This document shows, piece by piece, positions 6,788 through 15,695 of a DNA stretch of 64,000 nt. Under the pieces are notes generated by a model. It searched no databases and was not told the origin of the DNA. It was given only the letters and a program-made list of their open reading frames with translations. A program made the position numbers and the translations under genes. The DNA comes from Flavobacterium limi (GTDB lineage Bacteria; Bacteroidota; Bacteroidia; Flavobacteriales; Flavobacteriaceae), in assembly GCF_010645075.1 (NCBI RefSeq), contig NZ_JAADZV010000011.1, forward strand, positions 62,001 to 126,000, read 5' to 3'. Position 1 is the first letter of the stretch. Each line of letters begins with the position of its first letter.

Positions 6788-8365
6788 TTAGTTATATTTT
6801 GCTGAAACTTCTTTTGCTGCTTTTTCAATAACATCAGTAATGTTATCGTCAAGTTTACCAGCTTTCAATGCGTTAAGCGTATCTTTATGTTTACTGTTCA
6901 AGTAAGAGATGAAATCTGCTTCAAATTCTTTTACTTTATTTACAGGAACATTTTTCAATAAGTTTTTAGATCCTGCATAAATAATCGCAACCTGGTTTTC
7001 CACAGGATAAGGATCATTTAAACCTTGCTTTAAGATTTCAACGTTTCTTTTTCCTTTTTCAATTACATTTAAAGTAACAGAATCCAGGTCAGAACCAAAT
7101 TTGGCGAAAGCTTCTAATTCACGGAATTGAGCCTGGTCTAATTTTAAAGTTCCAGAAACTTTTTTCATTGATTTAATCTGTGCATTACCTCCAACGCGAG
7201 ATACAGAGATACCTACGTTAATTGCAGGACGGACTCCAGAGTTGAACAAATCTCCATCAAGGAAAATCTGACCATCTGTAATAGAGATTACATTTGTTGG
7301 GATATATGCAGAAACGTCACCAGCCTGAGTTTCGATAATTGGCAATGCAGTTAAAGAACCACCTCCTTTTACGATAGACTTAATAGAATCCGGTAAATCA
7401 TTCATATTTTTTGCGATACCATCATCAGCAATCACTTTACAAGCACGCTCTAATAAACGAGAGTGTAAGTAGAAAACGTCTCCAGGATAAGCCTCACGTC
7501 CCGGTGGTCTTCTTAATAAAAGAGAAACCTCACGGTAAGCAACAGCTTGTTTAGATAAATCATCATAAACGATAAGAGCAGGACGGCCTGAGTCTCTAAA
7601 GTACTCTCCTATTGCAGCACCAGCGAATGGAGCGTAAACCTGCATTGGAGCTGGATCAGAAGCATTTGCAGCAACGATAACTGTATAAGCCATTGCGCCT
7701 TTTTCTTCTAACATTTTAGCGATTCCTGCTACAGTTGAAGCTTTTTGTCCAATTGCAACATATATACAGAATACAGGTTTTCCTGCATCATAAAATTCTT
7801 TTTGATTTAAGATTGTATCAATACAAACAGTTGATTTTCCTGTTTGACGGTCACCGATTACAAGCTCACGCTGTCCACGTCCAACCGGGATCATAGCATC
7901 TACTGCTTTTACTCCAGTTTGTAATGGCTCAGTTACCGGCTGACGGAAAATAACACCAGGTGCTTTTCTTTCTAACGGCATTTCGTATAAGTCTCCACCA
8001 ATTGGTCCTTTTCCGTCAATTGGAAAACCAAGAGTGTTCACTACACGTCCTACCATTTGCTCACCTACTTTAAGAGAAGCGATACGTTGAGTTCTTTTTG
8101 CTGTTGATCCTTCTTTAATACCTGTTGATGGTCCTAAAAGTACCACACCTACATTGTCTTCTTCAAGGTTCAATACAATAGCTTCAAGTCCGTTTTCAAA
8201 TTCAACTAACTCACCATATTGTACATTAGACAGCCCGTAAACACGAGCAATACCATCCCCAACCTGAAGTACTGTTCCTACTTCCTCTAGCGTAGCACCA
8301 GATTCAAAACCTTCTACTTGCTTTCTTAATATTGCTGAAATTTCAGCAGGTTTGATTTCCGCCAT
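6788..8365 (-). CDS. atpA: ATP synthase F1 subunit alpha
   Basis: A 525-residue alpha subunit, the non-catalytic nucleotide-binding partner of beta in the F1 hexamer. The Walker A motif is GDRQTGKSTV (171-180). LIVYDDLSKQAVAYR and the signature PAINVGISVSRVGG are present. The length is slightly above the E. coli protein, as is usual in this phylum. It follows atpH by 38 bp. The beta and epsilon genes are absent from this cluster, which is normal for Bacteroidota, where atpD and atpC sit elsewhere. Confidence 0.99.
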   Translation of the reverse strand: MAEIKPAEISAILRKQVEGFESGATLEEVGTVLQVGDGIARVYGLSNVQYGELVEFENGLEAIVLNLEEDNVGVVLLGPSTGIKEGSTAKRTQRIASLKVGEQMVGRVVNTLGFPIDGKGPIGGDLYEMPLERKAPGVIFRQPVTEPLQTGVKAVDAMIPVGRGQRELVIGDRQTGKSTVCIDTILNQKEFYDAGKPVFCIYVAIGQKASTVAGIAKMLEEKGAMAYTVIVAANASDPAPMQVYAPFAGAAIGEYFRDSGRPALIVYDDLSKQAVAYREVSLLLRRPPGREAYPGDVFYLHSRLLERACKVIADDGIAKNMNDLPDSIKSIVKGGGSLTALPIIETQAGDVSAYIPTNVISITDGQIFLDGDLFNSGVRPAINVGISVSRVGGNAQIKSMKKVSGTLKLDQAQFRELEAFAKFGSDLDSVTLNVIEKGKRNVEILKQGLNDPYPVENQVAIIYAGSKNLLKNVPVNKVKEFEADFISYLNSKHKDTLNALKAGKLDDNITDVIEKAAKEVSAKYN

Positions 8366-8403
8366 CTTAATTTATAATTTAGACACTTTTTGTGTTATAA
8401 AAA

Positions 8404-8937
8404 CTAATTACTTAACTCTCTCTTTAATACTTGTAATCTGTTTGCAACTGAAGCGTTGTATTGCTGATCACCTATTCTTAAAATAAATCCTCCAATAATT
8501 GCCGGATCTACTACATTTTCAATTGTTATTTTTTTATCTGATAAAGTTGCAACTTTAGCTAAAACTTTAGCTTCTAAAGCAGCATCCATTGGGATTGCTG
8601 TCGTAACTTTTGCTACTTCTATTCCGTTACCTTCATCAAACACTTTGCTGTATTCTACTGCAATTGCTTCTAAAATTTCAAATCTTTTATTTTCAAATAA
8701 TAAATGAAATAAACCTTTCGTTACACCATTTACATTTGCAAAAACTTCTAAAAGAGCACTCTCCTTAACTTCAACTGTTGTTGTTGGGTTTTGAATAAAG
8801 TTGCTCAATTCAGTATTTGTTTCAATTGCATTAGCAATTGATTTCATATCGTTATTAACAGCTTCGGCAACACCTTTAGAGTTTGCTAAGTCCAGAATTG
8901 CTTTTGCATAACGAATTGCTGCTCTTGTACTTGCCAT
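8404..8937 (-). CDS. atpH: ATP synthase F1 subunit delta
   Basis: A 177-residue delta subunit (OSCP family), which ties the peripheral stalk to the top of F1. It begins MASTRAAIRYAKAILDLA, the usual helical N-terminal domain, and ends with the IIGGFILRIGDQQYNASV motif typical of delta. It starts 4 bp after the atpF stop, a tight operon spacing. Confidence 0.97.
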   Translation of the reverse strand: MASTRAAIRYAKAILDLANSKGVAEAVNNDMKSIANAIETNTELSNFIQNPTTTVEVKESALLEVFANVNGVTKGLFHLLFENKRFEILEAIAVEYSKVFDEGNGIEVAKVTTAIPMDAALEAKVLAKVATLSDKKITIENVVDPAIIGGFILRIGDQQYNASVANRLQVLKRELSN

Positions 8938-8941
8938 AATC

Positions 8942-9442
8942 TTAGTTTAGCTTTACGTCACCTAACATTTTCTCAACTAATTTAGTTTGAGATTCTTTAT
9001 TAGATAGTTCTTCTTTCAATAATTTTTCAGCAATGCTTAATGATAAAGTTGAAACCTGAGATTTCAATTCTGCCATTGCAGCATTTTTTTCACTTTCGAT
9101 AGCCGCTTTAGCCTGCTCGATCATTTTTTGACCCTGAGCCTGAGCTTCATTTTTAGAATCAGCTATCATTTTCTCTTTCATTTCGCGAGCTTCTTTCAAC
9201 ATCGCATCACGTTCTGCACGAGCCTCATTCAAAATTCTTTGATTGTCTGCCTGAAGGTTTTCCATTTCCTGTCTTGCATTTTCAGCAGAAAGCAATGCAT
9301 CTTTAATACCTTGTTCTCTTTCGTTTACTGCATCAAGAATTGGTTTCCATGCGAATTTTTTCAACAAAAGAATTAATCCAACAAATATTAATACTTGCCA
9401 AAAGAACAAACCGAACTCAAACTGATATATTAACTTTTCCAT
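8942..9442 (-). CDS. atpF: ATP synthase Fo subunit b
   Basis: A 166-residue b subunit, the peripheral stalk. One N-terminal membrane helix (FFWQVLIFVGLILLLKKFAW, residues 13-32) is followed by a long charged coiled coil with many A, E, K and Q, which contacts delta at its end. It lies between atpE (a 123-bp gap with a hairpin) and atpH. Confidence 0.97.
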   Translation of the reverse strand: MEKLIYQFEFGLFFWQVLIFVGLILLLKKFAWKPILDAVNEREQGIKDALLSAENARQEMENLQADNQRILNEARAERDAMLKEAREMKEKMIADSKNEAQAQGQKMIEQAKAAIESEKNAAMAELKSQVSTLSLSIAEKLLKEELSNKESQTKLVEKMLGDVKLN

Positions 9443-9519
9443 TATATGATTATAAATTTTAATTTATGTCTTTTTAAATTGCATTAAGAAAAAGCAATTC
9501 TAATGTTTTAATTTTAAAA

Positions 9520-9550
9520 CAATAGTTACAACCAACCGTTGCAACTATTG
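9520..9550 (-). promoter_or_regulatory. Intercistronic hairpin downstream of atpE
   Basis: CAATAGTT (9520-9527) pairs with AACTATTG (9543-9550), and after one mismatch CAAC pairs with GTTG. On the minus strand, the coding strand here, the stem comes right after atpE and is followed by TTTT. It could act as a partial terminator or as an exonuclease block. Either would raise atpE mRNA over the downstream genes, which fits the need for about ten or more c subunits per enzyme. Confidence 0.5.
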
Positions 9551-9565
9551 CTTTTTGTGTTTTAA

Positions 9566-9757
9566 TTAAGCAGCGAATAACGCAGCGAAACCAATACCTT
9601 CAATAAGTGCAGCAGCGATAAGCATAGCTGTTTGGATTTTTCCAGAAGCTTCTGGCTGACGAGCGATAGCGTCCATTGCTGAACCACCGATTCTACCAAT
9701 TCCTAATGCTGCTCCGATTACGATTAATCCTGCTCCAACGATATTTGGAATTTCCAT
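9566..9757 (-). CDS. atpE: ATP synthase Fo subunit c
   Basis: A 63-residue two-helix proteolipid of the rotor ring. The first helix is glycine-rich (GAGLIVIGAALGIGRIGG), the polar loop has ARQPEASG, and the second helix carries the ion-binding glutamate in ALIEGIGF. The residue after that Glu is Gly and not the Ser/Thr seen in sodium-binding rings, so proton use is likely (inferred from family rules). It is shorter than the 79-residue E. coli protein but normal for Bacteroidota. Confidence 0.97.
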   Translation of the reverse strand: MEIPNIVGAGLIVIGAALGIGRIGGSAMDAIARQPEASGKIQTAMLIAAALIEGIGFAALFAA

Positions 9758-9868
9758 AATATATATAATTAAAAATTAAACATTCTTCTTAAATAGTCTA
9801 AAGTTGCAAAGTCTTAAAGTTGTAAAGTAACAATATTAAACTTTCAAACTTTTGATATTACTTTCGAC

Positions 9869-11020
9869 TTAATGGTGAGCTCCTTCTTCGTGATGGTGCT
9901 CTTCTACTGCTGAACCAAAATAAAGTGCAGACAGCATGGTAAAAATATAGGCTTGTAAAAATGCTACCAGAATTTCAAGTATAGAAAGTACAAATGACAA
10001 TCCAAAAGACAAACTGCTTCCAATCCAGCTTTTAAAGATAAACATTAATCCAATAATACTCATTAAAACGATATGTCCAGCAAAGATATTAGCATACAAA
10101 CGAATCATTAATGAGAATGGTTTGATGAAAACTCCTAACAATTCAATTGGTGCCAAAATAATTCTCATTGGTTTTGGTACACCCGGCATCCAGAAAATGT
10201 GACCCCAGTAATTTTTATTTGCTGTAAGGTTTGTAATTAAGAAAGTAAGGATTGCTAAAGAAAAAGTAATTGTCAAATTACCGGTAGCATTTATCCCTAG
10301 TGGAGTTAATCCGAAAATATTTAAAAACAACACAAAGAAAAAGATTGTCAATAAATAACTCATGTATTTTTTATAGTGTTTCTCTCCAATGTTTGGAATA
10401 GCCACTTCGTCACGAATATAAACGACCAACGGTTCGAAGATTCTTCCAATACCAGAAGCTATTCCTCCGTTTTTAGCATATGATTTAGCCAAACTTGAAA
10501 ATAACCAAAACATTAATAATGCTGCTGCAAAAATAGAAACAACCGTTTTTGTAATTGAAAAATCTAAAGGACGTACATTTGTTGGGTGACCTGTTGCCTC
10601 ATCTTCAGTAATTGTTCCTTCAGCATCTGTTTTGTAAATTTTACCATCATGGTGATTAATTACATAATAGTTACCATTTGATTCTGCTACTGAATGTCCG
10701 TGATTAAACTTTGAAGAAGAAAAAATTTGAAGACCATTATCCCAAATAATTACAGGTAATGGAAAACCATAATATTTACCAGTCTCATCATCCTGAGTCA
10801 AAGTAAAATCATGAGAGTCTAAAACGTGGTGACCAATAAATGCCTTAATCTTAGATTTAACATCTGTCGGTTCTGCATGATGTCCTTCTGAAACGGCTCC
10901 ATGAGCTTCTTCAGTTTGAACATGCGCTGAGTCTTTTTCTGTATTTGAAAAGCTCATTAGTGGAAGACAAGCTACTAAAGCTGCAAGAATAAATCTGAGT
11001 GGTTTGTTTGAAATCACCAT
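9869..11020 (-). CDS. atpB: ATP synthase Fo subunit a (long Bacteroidota form)
   Basis: A 383-residue a subunit, the stator channel of Fo. The essential arginine lies in FSLMIRLYANIFAGH. There is a long N-terminal extension of about 150 residues: a signal-peptide-like start, then a His- and Glu-rich segment (EEAHGAVSEGHHAEP) before the first channel helix. The C-terminus is also His-rich (EEHHHEEGAHH). Long a subunits are usual in this phylum; the role of the extension is not known to me. A TAnnTTTG element lies 43 bp upstream. Confidence 0.97.
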   Translation of the reverse strand: MVISNKPLRFILAALVACLPLMSFSNTEKDSAHVQTEEAHGAVSEGHHAEPTDVKSKIKAFIGHHVLDSHDFTLTQDDETGKYYGFPLPVIIWDNGLQIFSSSKFNHGHSVAESNGNYYVINHHDGKIYKTDAEGTITEDEATGHPTNVRPLDFSITKTVVSIFAAALLMFWLFSSLAKSYAKNGGIASGIGRIFEPLVVYIRDEVAIPNIGEKHYKKYMSYLLTIFFFVLFLNIFGLTPLGINATGNLTITFSLAILTFLITNLTANKNYWGHIFWMPGVPKPMRIILAPIELLGVFIKPFSLMIRLYANIFAGHIVLMSIIGLMFIFKSWIGSSLSFGLSFVLSILEILVAFLQAYIFTMLSALYFGSAVEEHHHEEGAHH

Positions 11021-11062
11021 ATCGTGGAAAATCTTATTTTTTTACGTTTCTAAAATTTGGTG

Positions 11063-11070
11063 CAAAGGTA
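11063..11070 (-). promoter_or_regulatory. Candidate -7 promoter element upstream of atpB
   Basis: The minus strand reads TACCTTTG, an exact TAnnTTTG match, 43 bp before the atpB start. It would let atpBEFHAG be transcribed apart from the upstream sprE-bactofilin-atpZ genes. Confidence 0.45.
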
Positions 11071-11138
11071 CATTTTTTATTAATATTAAAAAGGATATAA
11101 AAAATTATTTTTGAACCTTATTATACAGAATCCCTGTT

Positions 11139-11531
11139 TTATAGCTTTTTATTTAATAATCCGACAGTTAAAACCGTCTCAAATAACAAAAACAAAATAA
11201 ATGTTACAAAAAAGTTGATTTTTTCGACAGATACGTTATGAATTTTGTCTGATAAAATCGGCTTCAATATCAGATAGGACAAAAACATTTGAATAAAAGT
11301 TCCCAACATAAAAAACATTCCTATACTGTCAAATTTATCTTTTTCAAACTTTAATATTACAACTAGTAATATTGTTGCAAATAATGAAAAGATTAAATAC
11401 AAAGTTTCCAGAGTGTAATGAAAATTACTGTCATCAAGTTTTAAAAAATAAAAAACCGACTTGTGTATTATATAGGTAAAGAAGCTGAATAAAAATAAGT
11501 ATAAAACAGGTTTGTAATTTTTTAAAGGCAT
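11139..11531 (-). CDS. Small four-helix membrane protein in the atp cluster
   Basis: A 130-residue protein with four predicted membrane helices and almost no loops. It sits between atpZ and atpB, the place where an AtpI-type assembly factor is often found. I recall a flavobacterial family of unknown function at this position (DUF6168), but that name is unchecked. There is no catalytic motif. A role as ATP synthase assembly factor is inferred from position only. Confidence 0.7.
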   Translation of the reverse strand: MPLKNYKPVLYLFLFSFFTYIIHKSVFYFLKLDDSNFHYTLETLYLIFSLFATILLVVILKFEKDKFDSIGMFFMLGTFIQMFLSYLILKPILSDKIHNVSVEKINFFVTFILFLLFETVLTVGLLNKKL

Positions 11532-11587
11532 TTCAAAATAATTTTATGCAAAGATGCAATATTTATTTAAAGCTGTTTTAATGTAAA

Positions 11588-11815
11588 TTACTTTGTTTTA
11601 TTGATTTCGTTTACCTGTCGAATAACATTATACAGAGCAAGACCTACACCAACCATAACTAATATCTTATTATAGTAGACTTTTGTACTTGGTTGATTTT
11701 CATCCAGCCAGGTTCCTAAGTAAGAAAACAAAAAAATAATGACACCCATTTGAATCGGAATATTAATGAGTGCTATCCATTTATTACTTTTATTTTTATT
11801 CGGATCTTTTTCCAT
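11588..11815 (-). CDS. atpZ: AtpZ/AtpI-type ATP synthase accessory protein
   Basis: A 75-residue protein with two membrane helices (about residues 14-36 and 48-65) joined by a short loop with a conserved LGTWLDE segment. This is the pattern of AtpZ/AtpI proteins encoded ahead of atpB, which help c-ring assembly or ion supply. Its start overlaps the end of the bactofilin gene by 20 bp, so translation is likely coupled. Confidence 0.75.
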   Translation of the reverse strand: MEKDPNKNKSNKWIALINIPIQMGVIIFLFSYLGTWLDENQPSTKVYYNKILVMVGVGLALYNVIRQVNEINKTK

Positions 11816-12194
11816 CTTCTAACATTATTACCTGATTTGAATGAGCAAGCATTGTACAAGTTGCTGTAAAGTCAGCCCCAGGTTCGATAGACAATTTTCC
11901 AACTGCTACTTCTCCATGAATACGTGCAGTGGCTTTTATATTAAGGACTTCTAAAACTTTTAATTTTCCCTGGAATTCTCCTTCGATGTCTGCATTATGA
12001 CAAATAATTTCTCCTTTTATAATGCCTGATGGTCCAATGACTAATTTTCCCTGTGAAGTAAAATTTCCTATCAATTCACCATCCAGTCTAAAATCAGCTT
12101 TAGAAACTATATCGCCTATAATAGAAGTTCCTTCAACAATTCTGTTGGTTTTTCCCAGAAGTTCTGTGCCGCTTTTTTTTGCTTTTTCAAACAT
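11796..12194 (-). CDS. Bactofilin (polymer-forming cytoskeletal protein)
   Basis: A 132-residue protein. Its core (about 25-115) has repeated hydrophobic-Gly steps such as ADFRLDGELIGNF, GKLVIGPSGIIKGEI and ADIEGEFQGKLKV, typical of the right-handed beta-helix bactofilin fold that forms filaments. The start lies two bases after the sprE stop and its end overlaps atpZ, so it belongs to the operon. Possible roles are cell shape or anchoring of surface machinery. Confidence 0.88.
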   Translation of the reverse strand: MFEKAKKSGTELLGKTNRIVEGTSIIGDIVSKADFRLDGELIGNFTSQGKLVIGPSGIIKGEIICHNADIEGEFQGKLKVLEVLNIKATARIHGEVAVGKLSIEPGADFTATCTMLAHSNQVIMLEDGKRSE

Positions 12195-12196
12195 GA

Positions 12197-14830
12197 TTAT
12201 GGAGTTTTTGGGGCTAAGTACGTCTGAAGATTTTTCTTCATCTGAACTATTTTGTAATTGTCACTTGAGATAATAATGAAAGGATGTGAGATTTTATATT
12301 TTTCATCATCTCTTAAAACTCCCGCAACATCTCTGGCATAAGCTTCAGATTTTATACCGTGAATTGCAAAAAAGCTTTCAGTCCTGTTATATTTATCAAA
12401 AGAAGTGGTTAACCTTTCAAAATTTTCAATTAATAAAAAAACTTTAATCGCTTCTTCAATTTTTTTAGCTGTTTTAGTGTCATTTTTATCCACTAAATAT
12501 AAAATTTTCCAGTTTTTCCCATCTGTTGTAAAGTCAAGTTTTTCGAGTGTTGGGATCTGTTTTTCCAAAAGTTCACGTGCAGTTTTGCCTTCTTCACTAT
12601 TTGGGTAATTATCAGCAACTTCTTCCATGCTTTTTTTATAGGCCGCCAAACCATTCACTTTTCCTAATGTATTTGCTTTTAACAATTCAAATTTCGAAAC
12701 AATCTCATCTCCTGAATATTGATTTATTAAATTGTCAATGTTGTCGAGCACTACATCAAACTGTTCTTCCTGAAATAATTTATACCATTTTTCATATTCT
12801 TTTTCAGGCGATAAATTTGAACCGTTTTCAGGATTTGTGTTGTTTAAAATTTGAGCATATCTCGAATCTGGGTAATTACCAATAATATCAGATTTTATTC
12901 TTTCGGCTCTTGCAGGATTCGTAATTTGATAAATTTTGTACAGATTATACATCGATGGCAAAATCCATTTTTCTTCAGGATTATTATGAAGCAATTGCTC
13001 AAATTTACTGCTGGCCAAATCGTACTCCTTGAATTTTTCTTTATAAATTAATCCTAATTGATAGTAGGCAAAATTGCGTTCTTTACCAATACTATCCATG
13101 GCAACTTGAGTTGTTGGAAGCTGTTTTTCGTAAAAATCTGTTGTATATTTTTCGATAACAATTGAATCTTTCAAATCATTTATGGAATCTTCTTTCATAT
13201 TCATTTCGTCTGTCAAAGCTGTATCCGTATTTGACTTTGACGCAGACAATCTCCAGTTTCCGGCTAATGCTCTGTTGCCCCACATTTTTTTGAATTGTAA
13301 TTTTCCGTAAGCAACTGTTGATGGATTGTAGAAATAGAAAGTACTTGCAGCATCGTTTCCGGCTGGCGGGTTGAAACCTCCGGGCATACCTGGAGGCATA
13401 CTCACAGGCGAATTGTTTCCTGCTAACTGCGGATTTACAGCTTCCGGTGCATTATTTGAATTTGTATTTTGTTCAATATTCGCTAATCGTTCTTTCTCTT
13501 TTTCTTCTAAGATTCGTTTAGTTTCGTCTTTCTTTTTTAATTCTGTAATATAATTTTCGAAATAGGCTTTTCTTTCGGAATCCGGTAAACTTTTGACTTT
13601 AATGATACTGTCATTGCGTTTTGCAATTGCTTCGTATTTGATAACGTTGTCTAAGTTTTTTCGGTTTTTTTCGATAAATGCAAATTCCCTGGTTTTAGGG
13701 TTTAGTTTTATTAATGTACTGTCATAATATTTTGCAGCCATTGTATAATCTGTATTTTTAAAATACATATTTCCTATGTTTCTGTACGTTGATGCTGCCA
13801 AATACGAATCTTTAGATTTTCTGGCTAAGGATTTATTATAAAATTCAAGCGCATTTTCCTGCTGTTTCTTCTTATCATAAAAAACACCCATTTCAAAAAA
13901 CAGGATGTCATAATAAGGTCTGTTCTCGCGATCATTAACCAGCTTATTATAAGTCTTTAAAAACAGGGTATCATTGCCACTTTCATAATCATACATTTGG
14001 GCTTTTTTCGCATATGCCTGCATCATATATTTTCGATCGGCTTTACGGTTCATGTCAATTACGCTATTGTAAAAATAAATGGCGCTGTCTCTTTTTTCAT
14101 CTTCCTGATACATCTGACCCAGAATAAAACGATAACGGGCTTTGTCTTCATTTATTCTTGAAAATTTTTCAGCAACCTTAAGTCTGGTAACGGCACTGTC
14201 TTTTTGTTCCAGATTTAAAAAAGCCTCTGCCAGCAAAGCATTTGCATCAGAAAATGTTTGCTTTTTTAAATCGGTGTTTTTTAATAAAAGCTTAATGTTT
14301 TTTATCACAATTGCGTCATTTCCTAAACGCATATTGGTTTTTTCACGCCAAATTTTAGCCGTATAAATATTACTGCTGTTTGGATATTTGTATAAAATAT
14401 AATTGAATGCTTCAAGCGCAGGAATGAAACGCTGGTCATAATATCTTGCTTTTCCAAGCATTAAATAAGCCTCATCAATCTGGGTGTTTTTTTCTCTGCC
14501 CCCAATATTCATCGAATGCTTCTGAATCGCTTTTGTTGCTTTAGTTTCTGCTAATTCAAAATCGGGATTTTTGGTTTTTTCCTTCTCAGAAATATCATCA
14601 TTAATCTGCATTTTTTCAATTGGCAGCATTTCCCAAAAATTATCCTGATCATTGCCTTTTATGGTGGCCAGTCCTTTATCTAAAGCAATTCCGCCATTGT
14701 ACAAAATGTTATATTTAGTACTTAAGGCATGTGAATTTCTAGCCAAAAATGTGTCTCTTTTGGTAGAACAGGCTATCAAAAAAAATATAAAAACAAAAGG
14801 AAAACTATATTTCAGCGTATTCTTTTTCAA
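12197..14830 (-). CDS. sprE: Type IX secretion / gliding motility TPR lipoprotein SprE (PorW family)
   Basis: An 877-residue lipoprotein. The signal ends in the lipobox LIAC with Cys21. The mature part is built of TPR helices through most of its length (for example AYLMLGKARYYDQRFIPALE). A charged coiled-coil stretch with many E and K, then a proline- and methionine-rich linker with PGMPGGFNPPAG, lies near residue 490. Length and layout match SprE of Flavobacterium, needed for type IX secretion and gliding, and PorW of Porphyromonas. It is the first gene of the set leading into bactofilin and the ATP synthase genes. Substrates of this machine occur in the same window at 39.3 and 50.2 kb. Confidence 0.85.
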   Translation of the reverse strand: MKKNTLKYSFPFVFIFFLIACSTKRDTFLARNSHALSTKYNILYNGGIALDKGLATIKGNDQDNFWEMLPIEKMQINDDISEKEKTKNPDFELAETKATKAIQKHSMNIGGREKNTQIDEAYLMLGKARYYDQRFIPALEAFNYILYKYPNSSNIYTAKIWREKTNMRLGNDAIVIKNIKLLLKNTDLKKQTFSDANALLAEAFLNLEQKDSAVTRLKVAEKFSRINEDKARYRFILGQMYQEDEKRDSAIYFYNSVIDMNRKADRKYMMQAYAKKAQMYDYESGNDTLFLKTYNKLVNDRENRPYYDILFFEMGVFYDKKKQQENALEFYNKSLARKSKDSYLAASTYRNIGNMYFKNTDYTMAAKYYDSTLIKLNPKTREFAFIEKNRKNLDNVIKYEAIAKRNDSIIKVKSLPDSERKAYFENYITELKKKDETKRILEEKEKERLANIEQNTNSNNAPEAVNPQLAGNNSPVSMPPGMPGGFNPPAGNDAASTFYFYNPSTVAYGKLQFKKMWGNRALAGNWRLSASKSNTDTALTDEMNMKEDSINDLKDSIVIEKYTTDFYEKQLPTTQVAMDSIGKERNFAYYQLGLIYKEKFKEYDLASSKFEQLLHNNPEEKWILPSMYNLYKIYQITNPARAERIKSDIIGNYPDSRYAQILNNTNPENGSNLSPEKEYEKWYKLFQEEQFDVVLDNIDNLINQYSGDEIVSKFELLKANTLGKVNGLAAYKKSMEEVADNYPNSEEGKTARELLEKQIPTLEKLDFTTDGKNWKILYLVDKNDTKTAKKIEEAIKVFLLIENFERLTTSFDKYNRTESFFAIHGIKSEAYARDVAGVLRDDEKYKISHPFIIISSDNYKIVQMKKNLQTYLAPKTP

Positions 14831-14918
14831 TAGAAAAGAGTTTAAATCAATTAACTTCTAAAAAGGTTTTTTAGTATAATGACTGGTAAAAATACGCTTC
14901 TTTTTGAAATATAGAAAT

Positions 14919-15614
14919 TTAAACCGCAAAAAACGATTCCAGTTCCTGTAAGGTCTCTTTTGAGGTTTGAATATCCTTTACAATTTCTCCTTTATTCAAA
15001 GCTACAATTCTGTCACAAACCTCAACAGTGTGCTGCAAATCATGGCTGGAAACAAGAACGGTAACATTTGGATTTTCGGCTAATTCTTTAATAATTTTTT
15101 TTAATCGGCTTACTGTTGTCGGATCTAAATTGGCGAATGGCTCATCGAGAATAATTACTTCAGGATTACCAATAAGCGTAGCAATGATTCCAACTTTCTT
15201 CTGGTTTCCTTTAGATAGGTCACGAAGGTATTTTTTGTTCTTTAAAATTTCGCCATTAAAAAATTCTTCATGCTGTGCTAATAAAGCATCAACATCGGCT
15301 TTATTCTGATGATGCAAATCTCCGATAAAATAAAAATATTCTTCAGGGGTTAAATAACCAATCAGGAAACTTTCATCTAAAAATGAACCCGTAAAAGATT
15401 TCCAGTTTTCGTTTGTATTGACCTGAATATTATTATTTGTAATATGCCCTGTTGATGGCTGAATCAGGTCTAATAGTAAACTGAAAAAAGTTGTTTTTCC
15501 TGCTCCGTTATTTCCCACAAGTCCAAAACTCTGACCTTTTGGAATTTCAAGATTATCAATATTTAAAACTGTTGTTTCATTATATTTTTTTGAAAGTTGA
15601 TTTACTTGTATCAT
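14919..15614 (-). CDS. ABC transporter ATP-binding protein
   Basis: A 231-residue ABC ATPase. The Walker A motif is GNNGAGKTT (34-42), the signature is LSKGNQKK (133-140) and Walker B is VIILDEPF (153-160), followed by the switch histidine in VSSHD. The single-domain form and its place 81 bp after a multispan membrane protein suggest an exporter of the ABC-2 type. The substrate is unknown. Confidence 0.93.
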   Translation of the reverse strand: MIQVNQLSKKYNETTVLNIDNLEIPKGQSFGLVGNNGAGKTTFFSLLLDLIQPSTGHITNNNIQVNTNENWKSFTGSFLDESFLIGYLTPEEYFYFIGDLHHQNKADVDALLAQHEEFFNGEILKNKKYLRDLSKGNQKKVGIIATLIGNPEVIILDEPFANLDPTTVSRLKKIIKELAENPNVTVLVSSHDLQHTVEVCDRIVALNKGEIVKDIQTSKETLQELESFFAV

Positions 15615-15648
15615 GATTCTTTTATTTTAGATTTTTGAGTTTAAATTC

Positions 15649-15675
15649 GTCAATTAATTCTATTATCTAATTGAC
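15649..15675. repeat. Intergenic inverted repeat between the ABC genes
   Basis: GTCAATTA (15649-15656) pairs with TAATTGAC (15668-15675). Nearby words (CAATTTGAAAAT, AAAATGTG, TAGATAAT on the minus strand) recur in the atpA-atpG gap near 6711-6740, which suggests members of one dispersed family. Confidence 0.5.
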
Positions 15676-15695
15676 ACATTTTCAAATTGACTAAT

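Noticed and set aside
5838..11020. Loss of the ATP synthase beta and epsilon genes
   Set aside because: Separate atpDC genes are normal in Bacteroidota, so their absence from this operon is not an anomaly.
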